A stretch of 64,000 nt of DNA, from positions 1-64,000 of the forward strand of contig JANYKN010000166.1 in assembly GCA_025361565.1 (NCBI GenBank), given 5' to 3'. The DNA is from Bacteroidota bacterium (GTDB lineage Bacteria > Bacteroidota > Bacteroidia > Bacteroidales > NBLH01). Below the pieces are notes generated by a model that had not been told where the DNA came from, searched no databases, and worked only from the letters and a program-made list of their open reading frames with translations. The stretch's first letter is position 1, and each line of letters starts with the position of its first letter. Both the position numbers and the translations under genes were made by a program. Of the stretch, positions 17,583-27,717 are shown one piece after another.

Positions 17583-19586
17583 ATGCTTAAAGTTTATACA
17601 AATTATTTCGTTTTTATTTTCTTGTTTTCAAGTTCACTTTTCTCATGTAAAGAGAAAAATGAAAGATACAACGTAAAATCTCCTGATGGCAACATTAATG
17701 TAACTTTTCAAGTCCATGATGGAATTCCATATTACAATCTGGAATTCAAAAACCAAATTATTATAAAAGACTCCAAACTTGGATTTGAGTTTGATTCAAT
17801 GCCTGCATTTAAAGATCATTTCCGCGTTGAAAGTGCCAAAACTGAAACTAAAGATGAAACATGGACACAGCCTTGGGGCGAAGTGAAAAACATAAGAAAT
17901 AATTACAATAGCCTTTCTGTTATTTTAAAAGAAAAATCAGCATTAAAACGAACCCTAATTATTGATTTTAAAGTTTTTAACGATGGAATTGGTTTTAGAT
18001 ATGAAATTCCCGAGCAACCTGAATTAAAGCAATTTAAAATCATGGACGAATTAACCGAGTTTAATTTTGTACAGGATTTTAATGCATGGTGGATACCTGC
18101 ATATGGTACTGAGATGGATTATGAGTATTTATTCAACAATAATAAGCTAAGCGAACTGAAAGAAAATGTACATACACCTCTGACCATGACATTTGGAGAT
18201 AGTTTATACTTAAGTATTCACGAAGCCGCCCTTGTCGATTATGCTGCAATGACCCTTAAACCTCTTGGCCTAGGCAAGCTAAAGTGTGATTTAGTTCCTT
18301 GGTCCACAGGCGAAAAAGTTAGAGCTAAAACTCCTTTGAAAACACCATGGCGGACTATTCAAATTGCTGGAAAAGCAGGAGATTTAATTACGTCCTACCT
18401 CATCTTAAATCTTAATGAACCCAATAAATTGGGTGATGTATCATGGATTAAACCTGGTAAATATGATGGAATTTGGTGGGGAATGCATATTAAAAACAAC
18501 ACATGGGAAATGGGCCCAAAACACGGTGCCACTACCGAAAATGTATTAAAAATGATTGACTTCGCTGCCGAAAACAATATCTCAGCCGTGCTGGTTGAGG
18601 GCTGGAACCAAGGTTGGGAGAACGATTGGTCACTCGGAAAATTCAATTTTTCAAAACCATATGCAGATTATGATATCGAAAAAATTAGCAAATATGCAAA
18701 TGAAAAGCATATAGGTATTATTGCCCACAATGAAACTGGTGCCAATGTAGAAAACTATGAGCAACAAATGGAAGATGCCTATGCTTTTTGCAGAAAATAT
18801 GGCATTCATCGATTAAAAACCGGATATGTAAATAAACAGCCCAAAGAATTTCATCAAAGCCAATTCATGGTCAACCATTATAATAAAGTAATGGAAATGA
18901 CTGCAAAGTCACAAATTATGCTGGATGTTCATGAACCCGTTAAAGGCACAGGATTACGACGTACTTATCCAAATATGATGACCCGAGAAGGTGCAAGAGG
19001 CACAGAATATGAAGCTTGGAGTAGTGGAAATCCACCATCGCATACAACAATTCTTCCGTTTACCAGATGTCTTGCCGGGCCGTTGGATTACACTCCCGGA
19101 ATATTTAATCTTTTGTTTGATAAAAAAAGCAATTTTAGAATACAGACAACACTTGCAAAACAACTTGCATTATATGTTGTGATATATAGTCCTTTGCAAA
19201 TGGTTCCGGATTTACCTGAAAATTACAAAGGTAATCCTGCATTTAAATTCATACAAGACGTTCCTACCGATTGGGAAGAAACCAAAGTGCTCAATGCAAG
19301 TATCGGAGATTTTGTAACCATTGCTAGAAAAGACAGAAATAGTGACGATTGGTATCTGGGAAGCATCACCGATGAAAATACACGAGAGTTCAGCTTGAAT
19401 TTAGACTTTTTGGATGCAGGTAAAAATTATACTGCTGAAATATATGCTGATGGCCAGGATGCCAGCATGGAGCTAAAACCATTATCGATAGATATCCATA
19501 ATAAACAAGTTAATTCAAAAACCATATTCAAAATAAAATTGGCTGCAGGAGGTGGTCAGGCAATCAGATTTCATCCTGCTAAATAG
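17583..19586 (+). CDS. susB: GH97 alpha-glucosidase (SusB-like)
   Basis: A 667-residue glycoside hydrolase family 97 enzyme with a lipoprotein-type signal (LFSSSLFSCKEK, lipidated Cys). It has an N-terminal beta-sandwich and a (beta/alpha)8 barrel. Glu384 (HNETG), Glu451 (DVHEP) and Glu475 (RGTEYEAW) reproduce the spacing of the SusB catalytic glutamates (439, 508, 532), which supports the inverting alpha-glucosidase branch rather than the retaining branch that uses Asp. It would release glucose from malto-oligosaccharides at the cell surface or in the periplasm. It lies between the SusR-like regulator and susC. Confidence 0.9.
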   Translation: MLKVYTNYFVFIFLFSSSLFSCKEKNERYNVKSPDGNINVTFQVHDGIPYYNLEFKNQIIIKDSKLGFEFDSMPAFKDHFRVESAKTETKDETWTQPWGEVKNIRNNYNSLSVILKEKSALKRTLIIDFKVFNDGIGFRYEIPEQPELKQFKIMDELTEFNFVQDFNAWWIPAYGTEMDYEYLFNNNKLSELKENVHTPLTMTFGDSLYLSIHEAALVDYAAMTLKPLGLGKLKCDLVPWSTGEKVRAKTPLKTPWRTIQIAGKAGDLITSYLILNLNEPNKLGDVSWIKPGKYDGIWWGMHIKNNTWEMGPKHGATTENVLKMIDFAAENNISAVLVEGWNQGWENDWSLGKFNFSKPYADYDIEKISKYANEKHIGIIAHNETGANVENYEQQMEDAYAFCRKYGIHRLKTGYVNKQPKEFHQSQFMVNHYNKVMEMTAKSQIMLDVHEPVKGTGLRRTYPNMMTREGARGTEYEAWSSGNPPSHTTILPFTRCLAGPLDYTPGIFNLLFDKKSNFRIQTTLAKQLALYVVIYSPLQMVPDLPENYKGNPAFKFIQDVPTDWEETKVLNASIGDFVTIARKDRNSDDWYLGSITDENTREFSLNLDFLDAGKNYTAEIYADGQDASMELKPLSIDIHNKQVNSKTIFKIKLAAGGGQAIRFHPAK

Positions 19587-19757
19587 GGAAAAATTGTATC
19601 AATATTGACTTTGAGTTGGCAAATAATATAATAAAAAACAAACCCTATAAAAACCAACCACTTATCTAATTTTCCAAAGGAAAGAATAATTCTTTATTAA
19701 AAACTTTACAGTTAATCAAGTAATTGTAATTCAATTAAGTATTTAATTAACCAAATT

Positions 19758-22745
19758 ATGAAAAAAATGATGAAAAAAAACAAATTTAGAAGTATCATTC
19801 AGCTAGTGCTATTGATAGCTTGCTTGAATGCTCTTACTTCATGGCAAGCATTTGCTCAGCGCGATTTAACAGGTCGGGTAACCGATTCTGAGGATGGCAA
19901 TCCTATTCCAGGGGTAAATGTTACTGTTAAAGGAACTTCAAATGGCACTATCACCGACTTTGATGGAAATTTTAAGTTGAAAGTATCCGACAATGATATC
20001 ATAGTTTTTTCCTACATATCTTATGCTACCCAGGAAATTACTGCCGGAACATCCAATTCATTGAGGGTAATATTAGAACCTTCGGCAGAAACCAAGGACG
20101 AGGTAGTGGTTGTTGGTTATGGCAAGGTAAAAATAAAAGATGCAACTGGTTCCGTAACCATGCTTGATTCTAAAAGTTTTGACAAAGGTGTAGTTTCATC
20201 TCCTCAGGAATTGATGATGGGCAAAACTGCAGGTGTTGTTGTTACAAGCAACAGTGGCGCACCGGGAAATGCTTCAACTATCCGCATTCGTGGCGGTGCT
20301 TCTTTAAATGCAAGCAACGATCCACTTATTGTAATTGATGGAGTGCCAATTAGCAATAATAATCTTGGAGGTTCTCCAAATATTTTATCAACAATAAACC
20401 CAAACGACATCTTAACTTTTACTGTGCTTAAAGATGCTTCAGCTACCGCAATTTATGGTGCAAGAGCTTCAAATGGTGTAATTCTGATTACAACCAAAAG
20501 AGGTGGTAAAGAATTTAAAGTCAATTACTCTGCTACAGGTTCATTTTACACAGCACCAAAAAAAGCTGATGTATATACAGGCGAAGAGTTTCGCACCCTG
20601 ATAAATCAACAATATCCTGGAGTAACCGCAGTCACTTCAATGCTAGGAACTGCTAATACAGATTGGCAAGACCAAATTTACAAAACTTCTTTCGGACAAG
20701 ATCACAACCTGAATTTTTCAGGAACTGCTGCAAAAATGCCTTACAGGGTTTCCATTGGTTATAACAATACAGATGGTATTCTTAAAACCTATAATTTTGA
20801 AAGAACAACATTGGCACTTGGCTTAGATCCTTCTTTTTTTAAAGATAAATTGAAAATCAACATCAACATTAAAGGAATGTTTAACAAAAACAATTTCGCC
20901 GATCAGTCCGCTATTGGCGATGCAATTGCATACGATCCCTCACAACCTGTTTATAATGGAAATACCCGCTGGAGAGGCTATACATCATGGACATCTGGTG
21001 GAATTGACGGAACCAGTGTTAATCTTGCTCCAGCCAATCCTTTAGCCAGACTTGAGCTTACAGACAATACGTCTAAAGTAAAAAGAAGTATCGGTAACAT
21101 TAAACTTGATTATGAACTTCCCTTTATAAGCGATTTGCACGCAACACTTAACGTTGGTTACGATTTTGCTAAAACTGAAGGACACAACAATGCGAAAGAC
21201 AGTACCCAATGGGTTTACGAACCAACTGTTGCTGGTGGTAGATTAAATCCTTACGAGGGTAAGAGTCAAAATGAATTAATCGATTTCTACTTAAACTATA
21301 CCAAAGATATAGCAGCTATCGATAGTAAGGTGGAATTAATGGCAGGATATTCAGAATCCTATTTTTATACTTCAGGCGCTGATTCTACAATGGACTCATA
21401 TGGTGAAAATGCTACAAGGGTAAACGTATATGAAACTGATTACTATCTCCGCTCTTTTTTCGGAAGGTTAAATTATACATTTAAGAACAAATATCTTTTT
21501 ACTGCAACGTTGAGAGATGATGCTACTTCGCGATTTGCGCCAGAAACCAGATGGGGCTTGTTTCCTGCTTTTGCATTGGGGTGGAAAATTAGCGAAGAGA
21601 ACTTTTTGAAAGAAAATAATACAATTTCAGAACTAAAACTTCGGTTAGGCTATGGCGTTACAGGCCAACAAGATATATACAGCAATGATTACCCGTATAT
21701 TTCCACTTACACAAAAAGTGATAATGCCGCCCGTTATCAGTTTGGACCTAATTTTTACAATACATTGCGACCCGATGGCTATGATAAAAACATAAAATGG
21801 GAAAGTACTACCACTATCAATATGGGATTGGACTTTGGCTTCTTTAAAAACAGAATAACCGGTTCGTTCGATATATATGAAAAAAAATCGGAAGACTTAA
21901 TTGCATACGTACCAGTAGCCGCAGGAACCAACTTTGTGAGCTCAATTACCACAAATGTTGGTAGCATGAAAAACAGAGGAGTTGAGTTAAATCTTAATGC
22001 AAATATTATTTCAACCAAGGACTTTAATTGGACATTTGGTTATAATATTACTTATAATCAAAACGAAATCACAAAACTAAATTTAAGCAATGATCCTAAC
22101 TTTTTTCTTCCATTAGGAGGAATCGGCGGCACTACATCAGGAACAATCCAGGTTCATAGTGTTGGAAATCCAAGGTCTTCGTATTATGTATACCAACAAA
22201 TATATGACACCAATGGTAATCCAATTGAAGATGCATATGTTGACAGGAATAATGATGGAATTATCAATACTGCTGATTTGTATGTATATAAAAGCCCAGA
22301 TCCTGCTGTGCTAATGGGTATAAACTCACAATTCACGTATAAAAACTTTGACCTGTCATTTTCAGGTAGAGCCAGCATAGGAAACTATGTTTATAATAAC
22401 GTAGCATCCAACAGCACATATGCCTCATTATACAGTTCTCTTGGTTTCCTTAGGAATGCAAATACTTTAGCTGATGAAACTAAATTTACAACAGCTGTAA
22501 ATACCAGATTTTCTGACTACTATGTAGAAAATGCTTCTTTCTTTAAAATGGATAATATTAATTTGGGATACAGGTTCAATAATTTAGTCAACAACAAACT
22601 AAACTTGCGCATTGGAGCAGGCGTTCTCAATGTTTTTGTAATCACTAAATACAAAGGTATTGATCCTGAAATATCTGGAGGACTTGATAATAATTTCTTT
22701 CCACGTTCACGGACATTTTTCCTTAGCTTGAATGCTGATTTCTAA
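19758..22745 (+). CDS. susC: SusC/RagA TonB-dependent outer-membrane transporter
   Basis: A 995-residue TonB-dependent receptor. After the signal peptide comes a carboxypeptidase-D-like beta domain (LTGRVTDSEDGNPIPGVNV), then a TonB box-like DEVVVVGYGK, the plug domain and a 22-strand barrel ending in FFLSLNADF. The repeated plug motif IRIRGGASLNASNDPLIVIDG is typical of SusC proteins. It imports oligosaccharides captured by its SusD partner, encoded 78 bases downstream. The surrounding GH97, GH13 and GH31 genes point to starch or another alpha-glucan. Confidence 0.95.
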   Translation: MKKMMKKNKFRSIIQLVLLIACLNALTSWQAFAQRDLTGRVTDSEDGNPIPGVNVTVKGTSNGTITDFDGNFKLKVSDNDIIVFSYISYATQEITAGTSNSLRVILEPSAETKDEVVVVGYGKVKIKDATGSVTMLDSKSFDKGVVSSPQELMMGKTAGVVVTSNSGAPGNASTIRIRGGASLNASNDPLIVIDGVPISNNNLGGSPNILSTINPNDILTFTVLKDASATAIYGARASNGVILITTKRGGKEFKVNYSATGSFYTAPKKADVYTGEEFRTLINQQYPGVTAVTSMLGTANTDWQDQIYKTSFGQDHNLNFSGTAAKMPYRVSIGYNNTDGILKTYNFERTTLALGLDPSFFKDKLKININIKGMFNKNNFADQSAIGDAIAYDPSQPVYNGNTRWRGYTSWTSGGIDGTSVNLAPANPLARLELTDNTSKVKRSIGNIKLDYELPFISDLHATLNVGYDFAKTEGHNNAKDSTQWVYEPTVAGGRLNPYEGKSQNELIDFYLNYTKDIAAIDSKVELMAGYSESYFYTSGADSTMDSYGENATRVNVYETDYYLRSFFGRLNYTFKNKYLFTATLRDDATSRFAPETRWGLFPAFALGWKISEENFLKENNTISELKLRLGYGVTGQQDIYSNDYPYISTYTKSDNAARYQFGPNFYNTLRPDGYDKNIKWESTTTINMGLDFGFFKNRITGSFDIYEKKSEDLIAYVPVAAGTNFVSSITTNVGSMKNRGVELNLNANIISTKDFNWTFGYNITYNQNEITKLNLSNDPNFFLPLGGIGGTTSGTIQVHSVGNPRSSYYVYQQIYDTNGNPIEDAYVDRNNDGIINTADLYVYKSPDPAVLMGINSQFTYKNFDLSFSGRASIGNYVYNNVASNSTYASLYSSLGFLRNANTLADETKFTTAVNTRFSDYYVENASFFKMDNINLGYRFNNLVNNKLNLRIGAGVLNVFVITKYKGIDPEISGGLDNNFFPRSRTFFLSLNADF

Positions 22746-22823
22746 TTATTAAATAATTTCTTGGCGACTTGGCAATTTGTCGGCGAAAAAATAAATAAGT
22801 TGAACAACCAAAAATATAAACTG

Positions 22824-24419
22824 ATGAAATACAATAAATTAATATTAATAACATTTCTCCTATTTGGAGCATTGTTATCATCCTGCCTGGGCACTCTTGA
22901 TACAGAGCCCTTAAACAAGCAGATTACAACTTCAAAGAACGTTTTCGATGATCCTGCATCATATAAAGAATTTCTGGCAAAGCTTTATGGAGCTATGACT
23001 CTTACCGGTCAGCGCGGGGAATATGGTCAACCTGAAATATCCGCTCCAGACGAGGGCACTACTTCTTTCCTTCGCATGTATTGGGGAATGCAGGAAATTA
23101 CCACTGACGAATGTATTTGTGCATGGGGCGATCCCGGACTTACGGAATTTCACGGACATAATTGGTCAGAACAAAACGGTTACAATGAATTATTGTATAA
23201 GCGGATTTTTATCAATATTGCCTATTGTAATGAATTTATCCGCGAAGTAAGTGCAAGAATCGGTGGATTATCAGCAGATAAAAAACCTGAAGTTTCACAA
23301 TTTGTGGCTGAAGCCCGCTTCCTCAGAGCTTTTTACTATTCTATAGCTTTAGACATTTGGGGCAATGTCCCTTTTATCACTGAAAAAGATGCAACAGGTG
23401 CTTTTCTTCCTGCACAAATTAGCAGAACTGATTTGTTTGCGTATATCGAAGGTGAATTAAATGCCATAATTCCTGAATTGGCTGATGCTGGCCAAAACGA
23501 ATATGCTCGTGCAGATAAAGCAGCAGCATGGACAGTATTGGCTAAAATGTATCTCAATGCTGAAGTGTATTTAGGTGCTGGTAATAAACGTTATACAGAA
23601 TGTATTGCCAATTGCAAAAATATTATTGCCGGTGGATACTCACTTGCAAATAAATACCAGGATTTATTCCTGGCCGATAATGCAAGTTTACGCAATGAAA
23701 TCATTTTTCCAATTGCCGAAGATGGAAACAATACCAGAAATTATGGTGGAGTAACATATATTATTCATGCAGAGGTAGGTGGAACAATGGATGCAGCCAA
23801 TGAATTTGGAATTGGTTCTGGAGGTTGGAACGGAAATCGTTTAACAAATACTTTTGTTAATAAATTTGCCGATTTAACCGGAGCCACTGATTCTCGCGCA
23901 ATTTTCTATACCGATGGCCAAATTCTTGACATCAACAATCCAACAGTATTTACCGAAGGTTACTTGTGCGCCAAGTATAAAAATATTACATCTGCTGGGG
24001 TAATAGGCCAAAATGCAACATTTGTGGATACTGATTTTCCATTGTTCAGGTTGGCCGATATTTATTTAATGTATGCCGAAGCTGTTGTTAGAGGTGGAAC
24101 AGGTGGCGATATGGGTACAGCCGTAAATTATATAAATCTTTTGCGCACCCGTGCCTATGGCGACAACTCAGGAAACATTGCAGCAGCAGATCTTACGCTT
24201 CCTTTTATATTGGACGAAAGAGCACGAGAATTATATTGGGAAGCCAGCCGCAGAACTGATTTAATACGCTTTGGCCTATTTACTGGTGATGGTTATCTTT
24301 GGGATTGGAAAGGAAATGTAAAAGCTGGTACGTCGACTCCTTCCTATGCCAACTTATTCCCAATTCCTTCATCGGACATGGCCGTTAATACAAATCTGGT
24401 ACAAAATAATGGATACTAA
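22824..24419 (+). CDS. susD: SusD-like glycan-binding lipoprotein
   Basis: A 531-residue surface lipoprotein. The ATG at 22824 gives a proper lipoprotein signal (MKYNKLILITFLLFGALLSS then Cys), whereas the open frame upstream adds 21 residues without signal character. The TPR-like helical SusD fold is recognisable from LDTEPLNKQITTSKNVF, AEARFLRAFYYSIALDIWGN and the C-terminal ERARELYWEASRRTDLIRFG. It forms the lid of the SusC transporter and binds the glycan. It is followed after 11 bases by the SusE gene, so the two are surely cotranscribed. Confidence 0.95.
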   Translation: MKYNKLILITFLLFGALLSSCLGTLDTEPLNKQITTSKNVFDDPASYKEFLAKLYGAMTLTGQRGEYGQPEISAPDEGTTSFLRMYWGMQEITTDECICAWGDPGLTEFHGHNWSEQNGYNELLYKRIFINIAYCNEFIREVSARIGGLSADKKPEVSQFVAEARFLRAFYYSIALDIWGNVPFITEKDATGAFLPAQISRTDLFAYIEGELNAIIPELADAGQNEYARADKAAAWTVLAKMYLNAEVYLGAGNKRYTECIANCKNIIAGGYSLANKYQDLFLADNASLRNEIIFPIAEDGNNTRNYGGVTYIIHAEVGGTMDAANEFGIGSGGWNGNRLTNTFVNKFADLTGATDSRAIFYTDGQILDINNPTVFTEGYLCAKYKNITSAGVIGQNATFVDTDFPLFRLADIYLMYAEAVVRGGTGGDMGTAVNYINLLRTRAYGDNSGNIAAADLTLPFILDERARELYWEASRRTDLIRFGLFTGDGYLWDWKGNVKAGTSTPSYANLFPIPSSDMAVNTNLVQNNGY

Positions 24420-24430
24420 AACTTAAAAAA

Positions 24431-25489
24431 ATGAAACAACTATATTTTTTAATTCTAATTCCGTTCTTGATTATTTCATGCAAAAAGGACGAAACAAAAG
24501 TAGCAATCAGTCCTGAACCAATTGCTGCAGAGATTATTCTTCCACAAAATGACTTTTCACAAATTATCTATCAGGATAATTTAGCTGAAGAACTTATTTT
24601 CAGCTGGAGCAAAGCAGATTTTGGCGTTAACACTCAGATTAATTATAAACTCGAAGTTGATTCTTCGGGAGGTGATTTTACAAATGCAGTGTCAATCGGA
24701 GCTACATCAGGCGATACACTTATTGTTAAATTAGGTGATTTAAATACTACACTTCTTAACAAACTTAAAGTATCACCAAATGTAGCTTCATCACTTATAC
24801 TAAGAGTTACAGCATCAATCAATGATAAATTTGAAACTGTTTCCACAATAGTTAACTTTTCAATTACTACATGGAAAGATATAACAGACACCAAACCTGC
24901 TGAATTATGGTTGCCAGGGAGTTACCAGGATTGGAAGCCTGCTCTCGCTCCAACTATCAAGGCAATTAGCTTAACAGAATTCGAAGGTTATGTCTACATC
25001 CCTGTCGGTGCTGGATTTAAATTTACAAGCTCACCAGATTGGGATCATATAAATTATGGAGACTCCGGAACACCTGGTTTATTAACAACAGACGGTCTTG
25101 CCAATGGCCTCTCTCTTAATGTAGGTGGATATTATAAATTCTATGTAAATACAGAAACCCTCGCTTATGAAATTATCCTTGTAAACTCATGGGGAATGGT
25201 TGGAACTGCTACACCTGGTGGTTGGGATACAGATACAAATTTAAATTTTGACCCAGCTACTGGCTTGTGGTCTGCTTCAATTGATTTGGTTGCCGGAGCC
25301 TTAAAGTTTAGGGCAAATGATGGTTGGGATTTAAACTATGGACCAGCAAATACAACCGAACTTGTCGGAACCTTAATCCAAACAAACGATGCAATTAATA
25401 TTACAGAAGCTGGAAATTACACAGTTACAATGGATTTAAGGAAAACTGAAGCTCCTTATAAATATCAATATTCAGTAGTTAAAAATTAG
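24431..25489 (+). CDS. susE: SusE/SusF-like starch-binding lipoprotein
   Basis: A 352-residue lipoprotein (signal ending IPFLIISCKKDE). The first half is the SusE N-terminal immunoglobulin-like domain (ILPQNDFSQIIYQ, FSWSKADFGVN). The second half holds two carbohydrate-binding modules of the SusE/F type, with WLPGSYQDWKPA and WGMVGTATPGGWDTDTNL, each with aromatic residues able to stack on alpha-glucan. It would help hold starch at the surface next to SusCD. A hairpin with a T-rich tail follows the stop codon. Confidence 0.9.
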   Translation: MKQLYFLILIPFLIISCKKDETKVAISPEPIAAEIILPQNDFSQIIYQDNLAEELIFSWSKADFGVNTQINYKLEVDSSGGDFTNAVSIGATSGDTLIVKLGDLNTTLLNKLKVSPNVASSLILRVTASINDKFETVSTIVNFSITTWKDITDTKPAELWLPGSYQDWKPALAPTIKAISLTEFEGYVYIPVGAGFKFTSSPDWDHINYGDSGTPGLLTTDGLANGLSLNVGGYYKFYVNTETLAYEIILVNSWGMVGTATPGGWDTDTNLNFDPATGLWSASIDLVAGALKFRANDGWDLNYGPANTTELVGTLIQTNDAINITEAGNYTVTMDLRKTEAPYKYQYSVVKN

Positions 25490-25515
25490 TATTATTTAGG
25501 TTAGATTACTTTGGA

Positions 25516-25570
25516 AATAGTATGGCTTACGATTTTTGCTTTTCGCTAAGTCATACTATTTTATTTTTAA
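25516..25570 (+). terminator. Terminator after susE
   Basis: Inverted repeat AATAGTATGGCTTA / TAAGTCATACTATT (25516-25529 / 25547-25560, one G-T pair), followed by TTATTTTT. It separates susBCDE from the downstream amylase gene and may lower its expression. Confidence 0.7.
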
Positions 25571-25738
25571 GATTATTACGGTTGCTTTGTACAAAATTTA
25601 TGATTGCTTTGCATGGTTAAAATATCTAAAAATAAAAACTACTTATTTTTAGTTCTATTTCAATAAAAGTAATTAAGTCGAAAGTATTCTTAATAAAATA
25701 TTTCCATGAATATGAAACATGCATTAAAAAATAAACAC

Positions 25739-27100
25739 ATGAAATTAATCATCTCCCTTTTGTGTATCATTTCAGCTTGCAATTCACCTGGCGATGTTCT
25801 GCCAATTAACAACAATGATAAAGTAGAATATACGCAATATGGCGTTCCGTTTAAAGATGTTCCAAATCTGGAAGATGCAGTTGTATATGAAGTTAACATG
25901 AGGTCATTCAGTGCATCGGGCGATTTTCAAGGTGTAATAGATAGACTTGATGAAATAAAAAAATTAGGTGTTAATGTGATATGGCTAATGCCAATTTATC
26001 CAGTAGGGCAGTTAAACTCTGCCGGAGGTCTGGGTTCACCTTATTCTGTGCGAAATTACAAAGGCGTAAATCCCGAATTTGGTGACCTTGCAATAATTAG
26101 GGAACTAATTGAAAAGGCGCATAGCAAAGGAATGGCAGTTATCCTAGATTGGGTAGCAAACCATACTTCGTGGGATAATCCATGGATAACAAATAAATCA
26201 TGGTACACGCAGGATAATTCAGGTAATATTATTTCGCCTCCGGGAACCAACTGGACTGATGTTGCTGATTTAAATTTCAATAATTCTACCATGTGTGACT
26301 CAATGATAAGTTCAATGAAATACTGGATTTTAGAGGCTAATGCTGATGGTTTCCGTTGTGATGCGGCCGATTTTGTACCTGCAACATTTTGGACTCAGGC
26401 ATTGAACGAACTTAAAAATATTGATGGCAGAAAAATAATTTTGTTAGCTGAAGGAGGCAAAGCAGATAACTTTACAGCTGGATTTCAAATGAACTATGCG
26501 TGGGACTTTTATACAGCCATAAAAAATGTTTTTAAATCAGGAGGAAACGCAAATCTTATATTTCAAGCAAATATAAACGAATATAACACGCCAGGATCTG
26601 TTGAAAAACTAAGATATATCACAAATCACGATATTTATGCCTGGGACGAAACACCTACAAGTGCCTTTATTTCGGCAGAAGGTTCGGAAGCTGCTTTTGT
26701 AATCACTTCATACCTCAATGGAATTCCACTTATTTACGCAGGACAAGAAATAGCTTATCCAAATGCAATTTCTATTTTTGATAAAAATCCACTAAATTGG
26801 ACTTTGAATAATCAGATTTTATTGGATTATCAAAAGATTATGCAATTCAGAAATTCTTCACCGACAGTAAAAAAAGGACAACTTACTACTTATGACAACC
26901 TTGACGTCATTGCTTTTAAAAAAGTATTACTTACTGATGAAGTTTTGATAATAGCCAATGTCAGAAATTCAACAATTAATTATTTAGTTCCAGCTGAGTT
27001 TAAAAATTCGGCATGGCAAAATGCATTAACTAATCAGCAATTTGATATTGTTGAATCAATATCATTAGCACCTTTTGGATTCTTAATTTTAAAAAAATAA
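25739..27100 (+). CDS. GH13 alpha-amylase family lipoprotein (SusG-like)
   Basis: A 453-residue glycoside hydrolase family 13 protein. Conserved regions are region I DWVANHTS, region II GFRCDAAD (nucleophile Asp208), region III LLAEGG (acid Glu238) and region IV YITNHD (Asp298); the 30 and 60 residue spacings are normal. The signal MKLIISLLCIISAC has a lipidation Cys, so it is probably surface-attached like SusG. An ATG 11 codons upstream (25706) is the alternative start. It is shorter than SusG and lacks an obvious inserted binding module. It would cut starch into oligosaccharides for SusCD uptake. Confidence 0.9.
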   Translation: MKLIISLLCIISACNSPGDVLPINNNDKVEYTQYGVPFKDVPNLEDAVVYEVNMRSFSASGDFQGVIDRLDEIKKLGVNVIWLMPIYPVGQLNSAGGLGSPYSVRNYKGVNPEFGDLAIIRELIEKAHSKGMAVILDWVANHTSWDNPWITNKSWYTQDNSGNIISPPGTNWTDVADLNFNNSTMCDSMISSMKYWILEANADGFRCDAADFVPATFWTQALNELKNIDGRKIILLAEGGKADNFTAGFQMNYAWDFYTAIKNVFKSGGNANLIFQANINEYNTPGSVEKLRYITNHDIYAWDETPTSAFISAEGSEAAFVITSYLNGIPLIYAGQEIAYPNAISIFDKNPLNWTLNNQILLDYQKIMQFRNSSPTVKKGQLTTYDNLDVIAFKKVLLTDEVLIIANVRNSTINYLVPAEFKNSAWQNALTNQQFDIVESISLAPFGFLILKK

Positions 27101-27717
27101 AAATTCGGATTTTACAATTTAAAGATTTTACCTACTACCATTTGATTGACTAGGAGAGATGAATATTTGTTGTAATATCGTCTCTCCTATTATAATTTTT
27201 AATAATTGACAGATCTTCAATCATGTAGAAAATACTAAATTTTTCTATTTATTTCTACTTTATGGAGTTAAAACGACTTGATATTATGACACATAATTAT
27301 AAATAAACACATAATCAGATAGAAAAAATTCACAATAGTAAAATATTGTTCTAATACGCCTTTTTATGAGTAAGTGCCTAAATGTTTATGTGATAATTTT
27401 TTAAAACTTTTCGATACAAGCGCAACATGTTAAAATTCAATTACTTTTATCATAGTAAAATAGAATTTTAATTTTTCGTAATTTCTCCATCCTATTTTCT
27501 CGTTTCATATTACTTTTTATGAAATTTCATCTTATTAAATAACTTGATTTCATTATAATTCCTAAAAATACAATTATATAGAATATCAATCCTAAAATTG
27601 CACCAACCTCGTCCAAAACTATCAGAAATATCAAAACTAATTGCGACCTTTGTCTGTTGAAATAAGTGAAGATTGGTCAATAATCAAAAGAATAAAGATT
27701 TAAAATCCATAAATATT
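27101..27717. other. Intergenic region between GH13 and GH31
   Basis: About 600 AT-rich bases without a credible gene. A hairpin with TAGGAGAGA (27151-27159) and TCTCTCCTA (27181-27189) arms plus a T-rich tail probably terminates the amylase transcript. The rest likely contains the promoter of the GH31 gene, but no motif stands out. Confidence 0.5.
27150..27202 (+). terminator. Terminator after GH13 gene
   Basis: Nine-base stem TAGGAGAGA / TCTCTCCTA with a loop of about 21 bases and downstream ATTATAATTTTT. Confidence 0.55.

Noticed and set aside
22761-22823. Extended N-terminus of the SusD frame
   Set aside because: The ATG at 22824 begins a proper lipoprotein signal, while the added residues have none.
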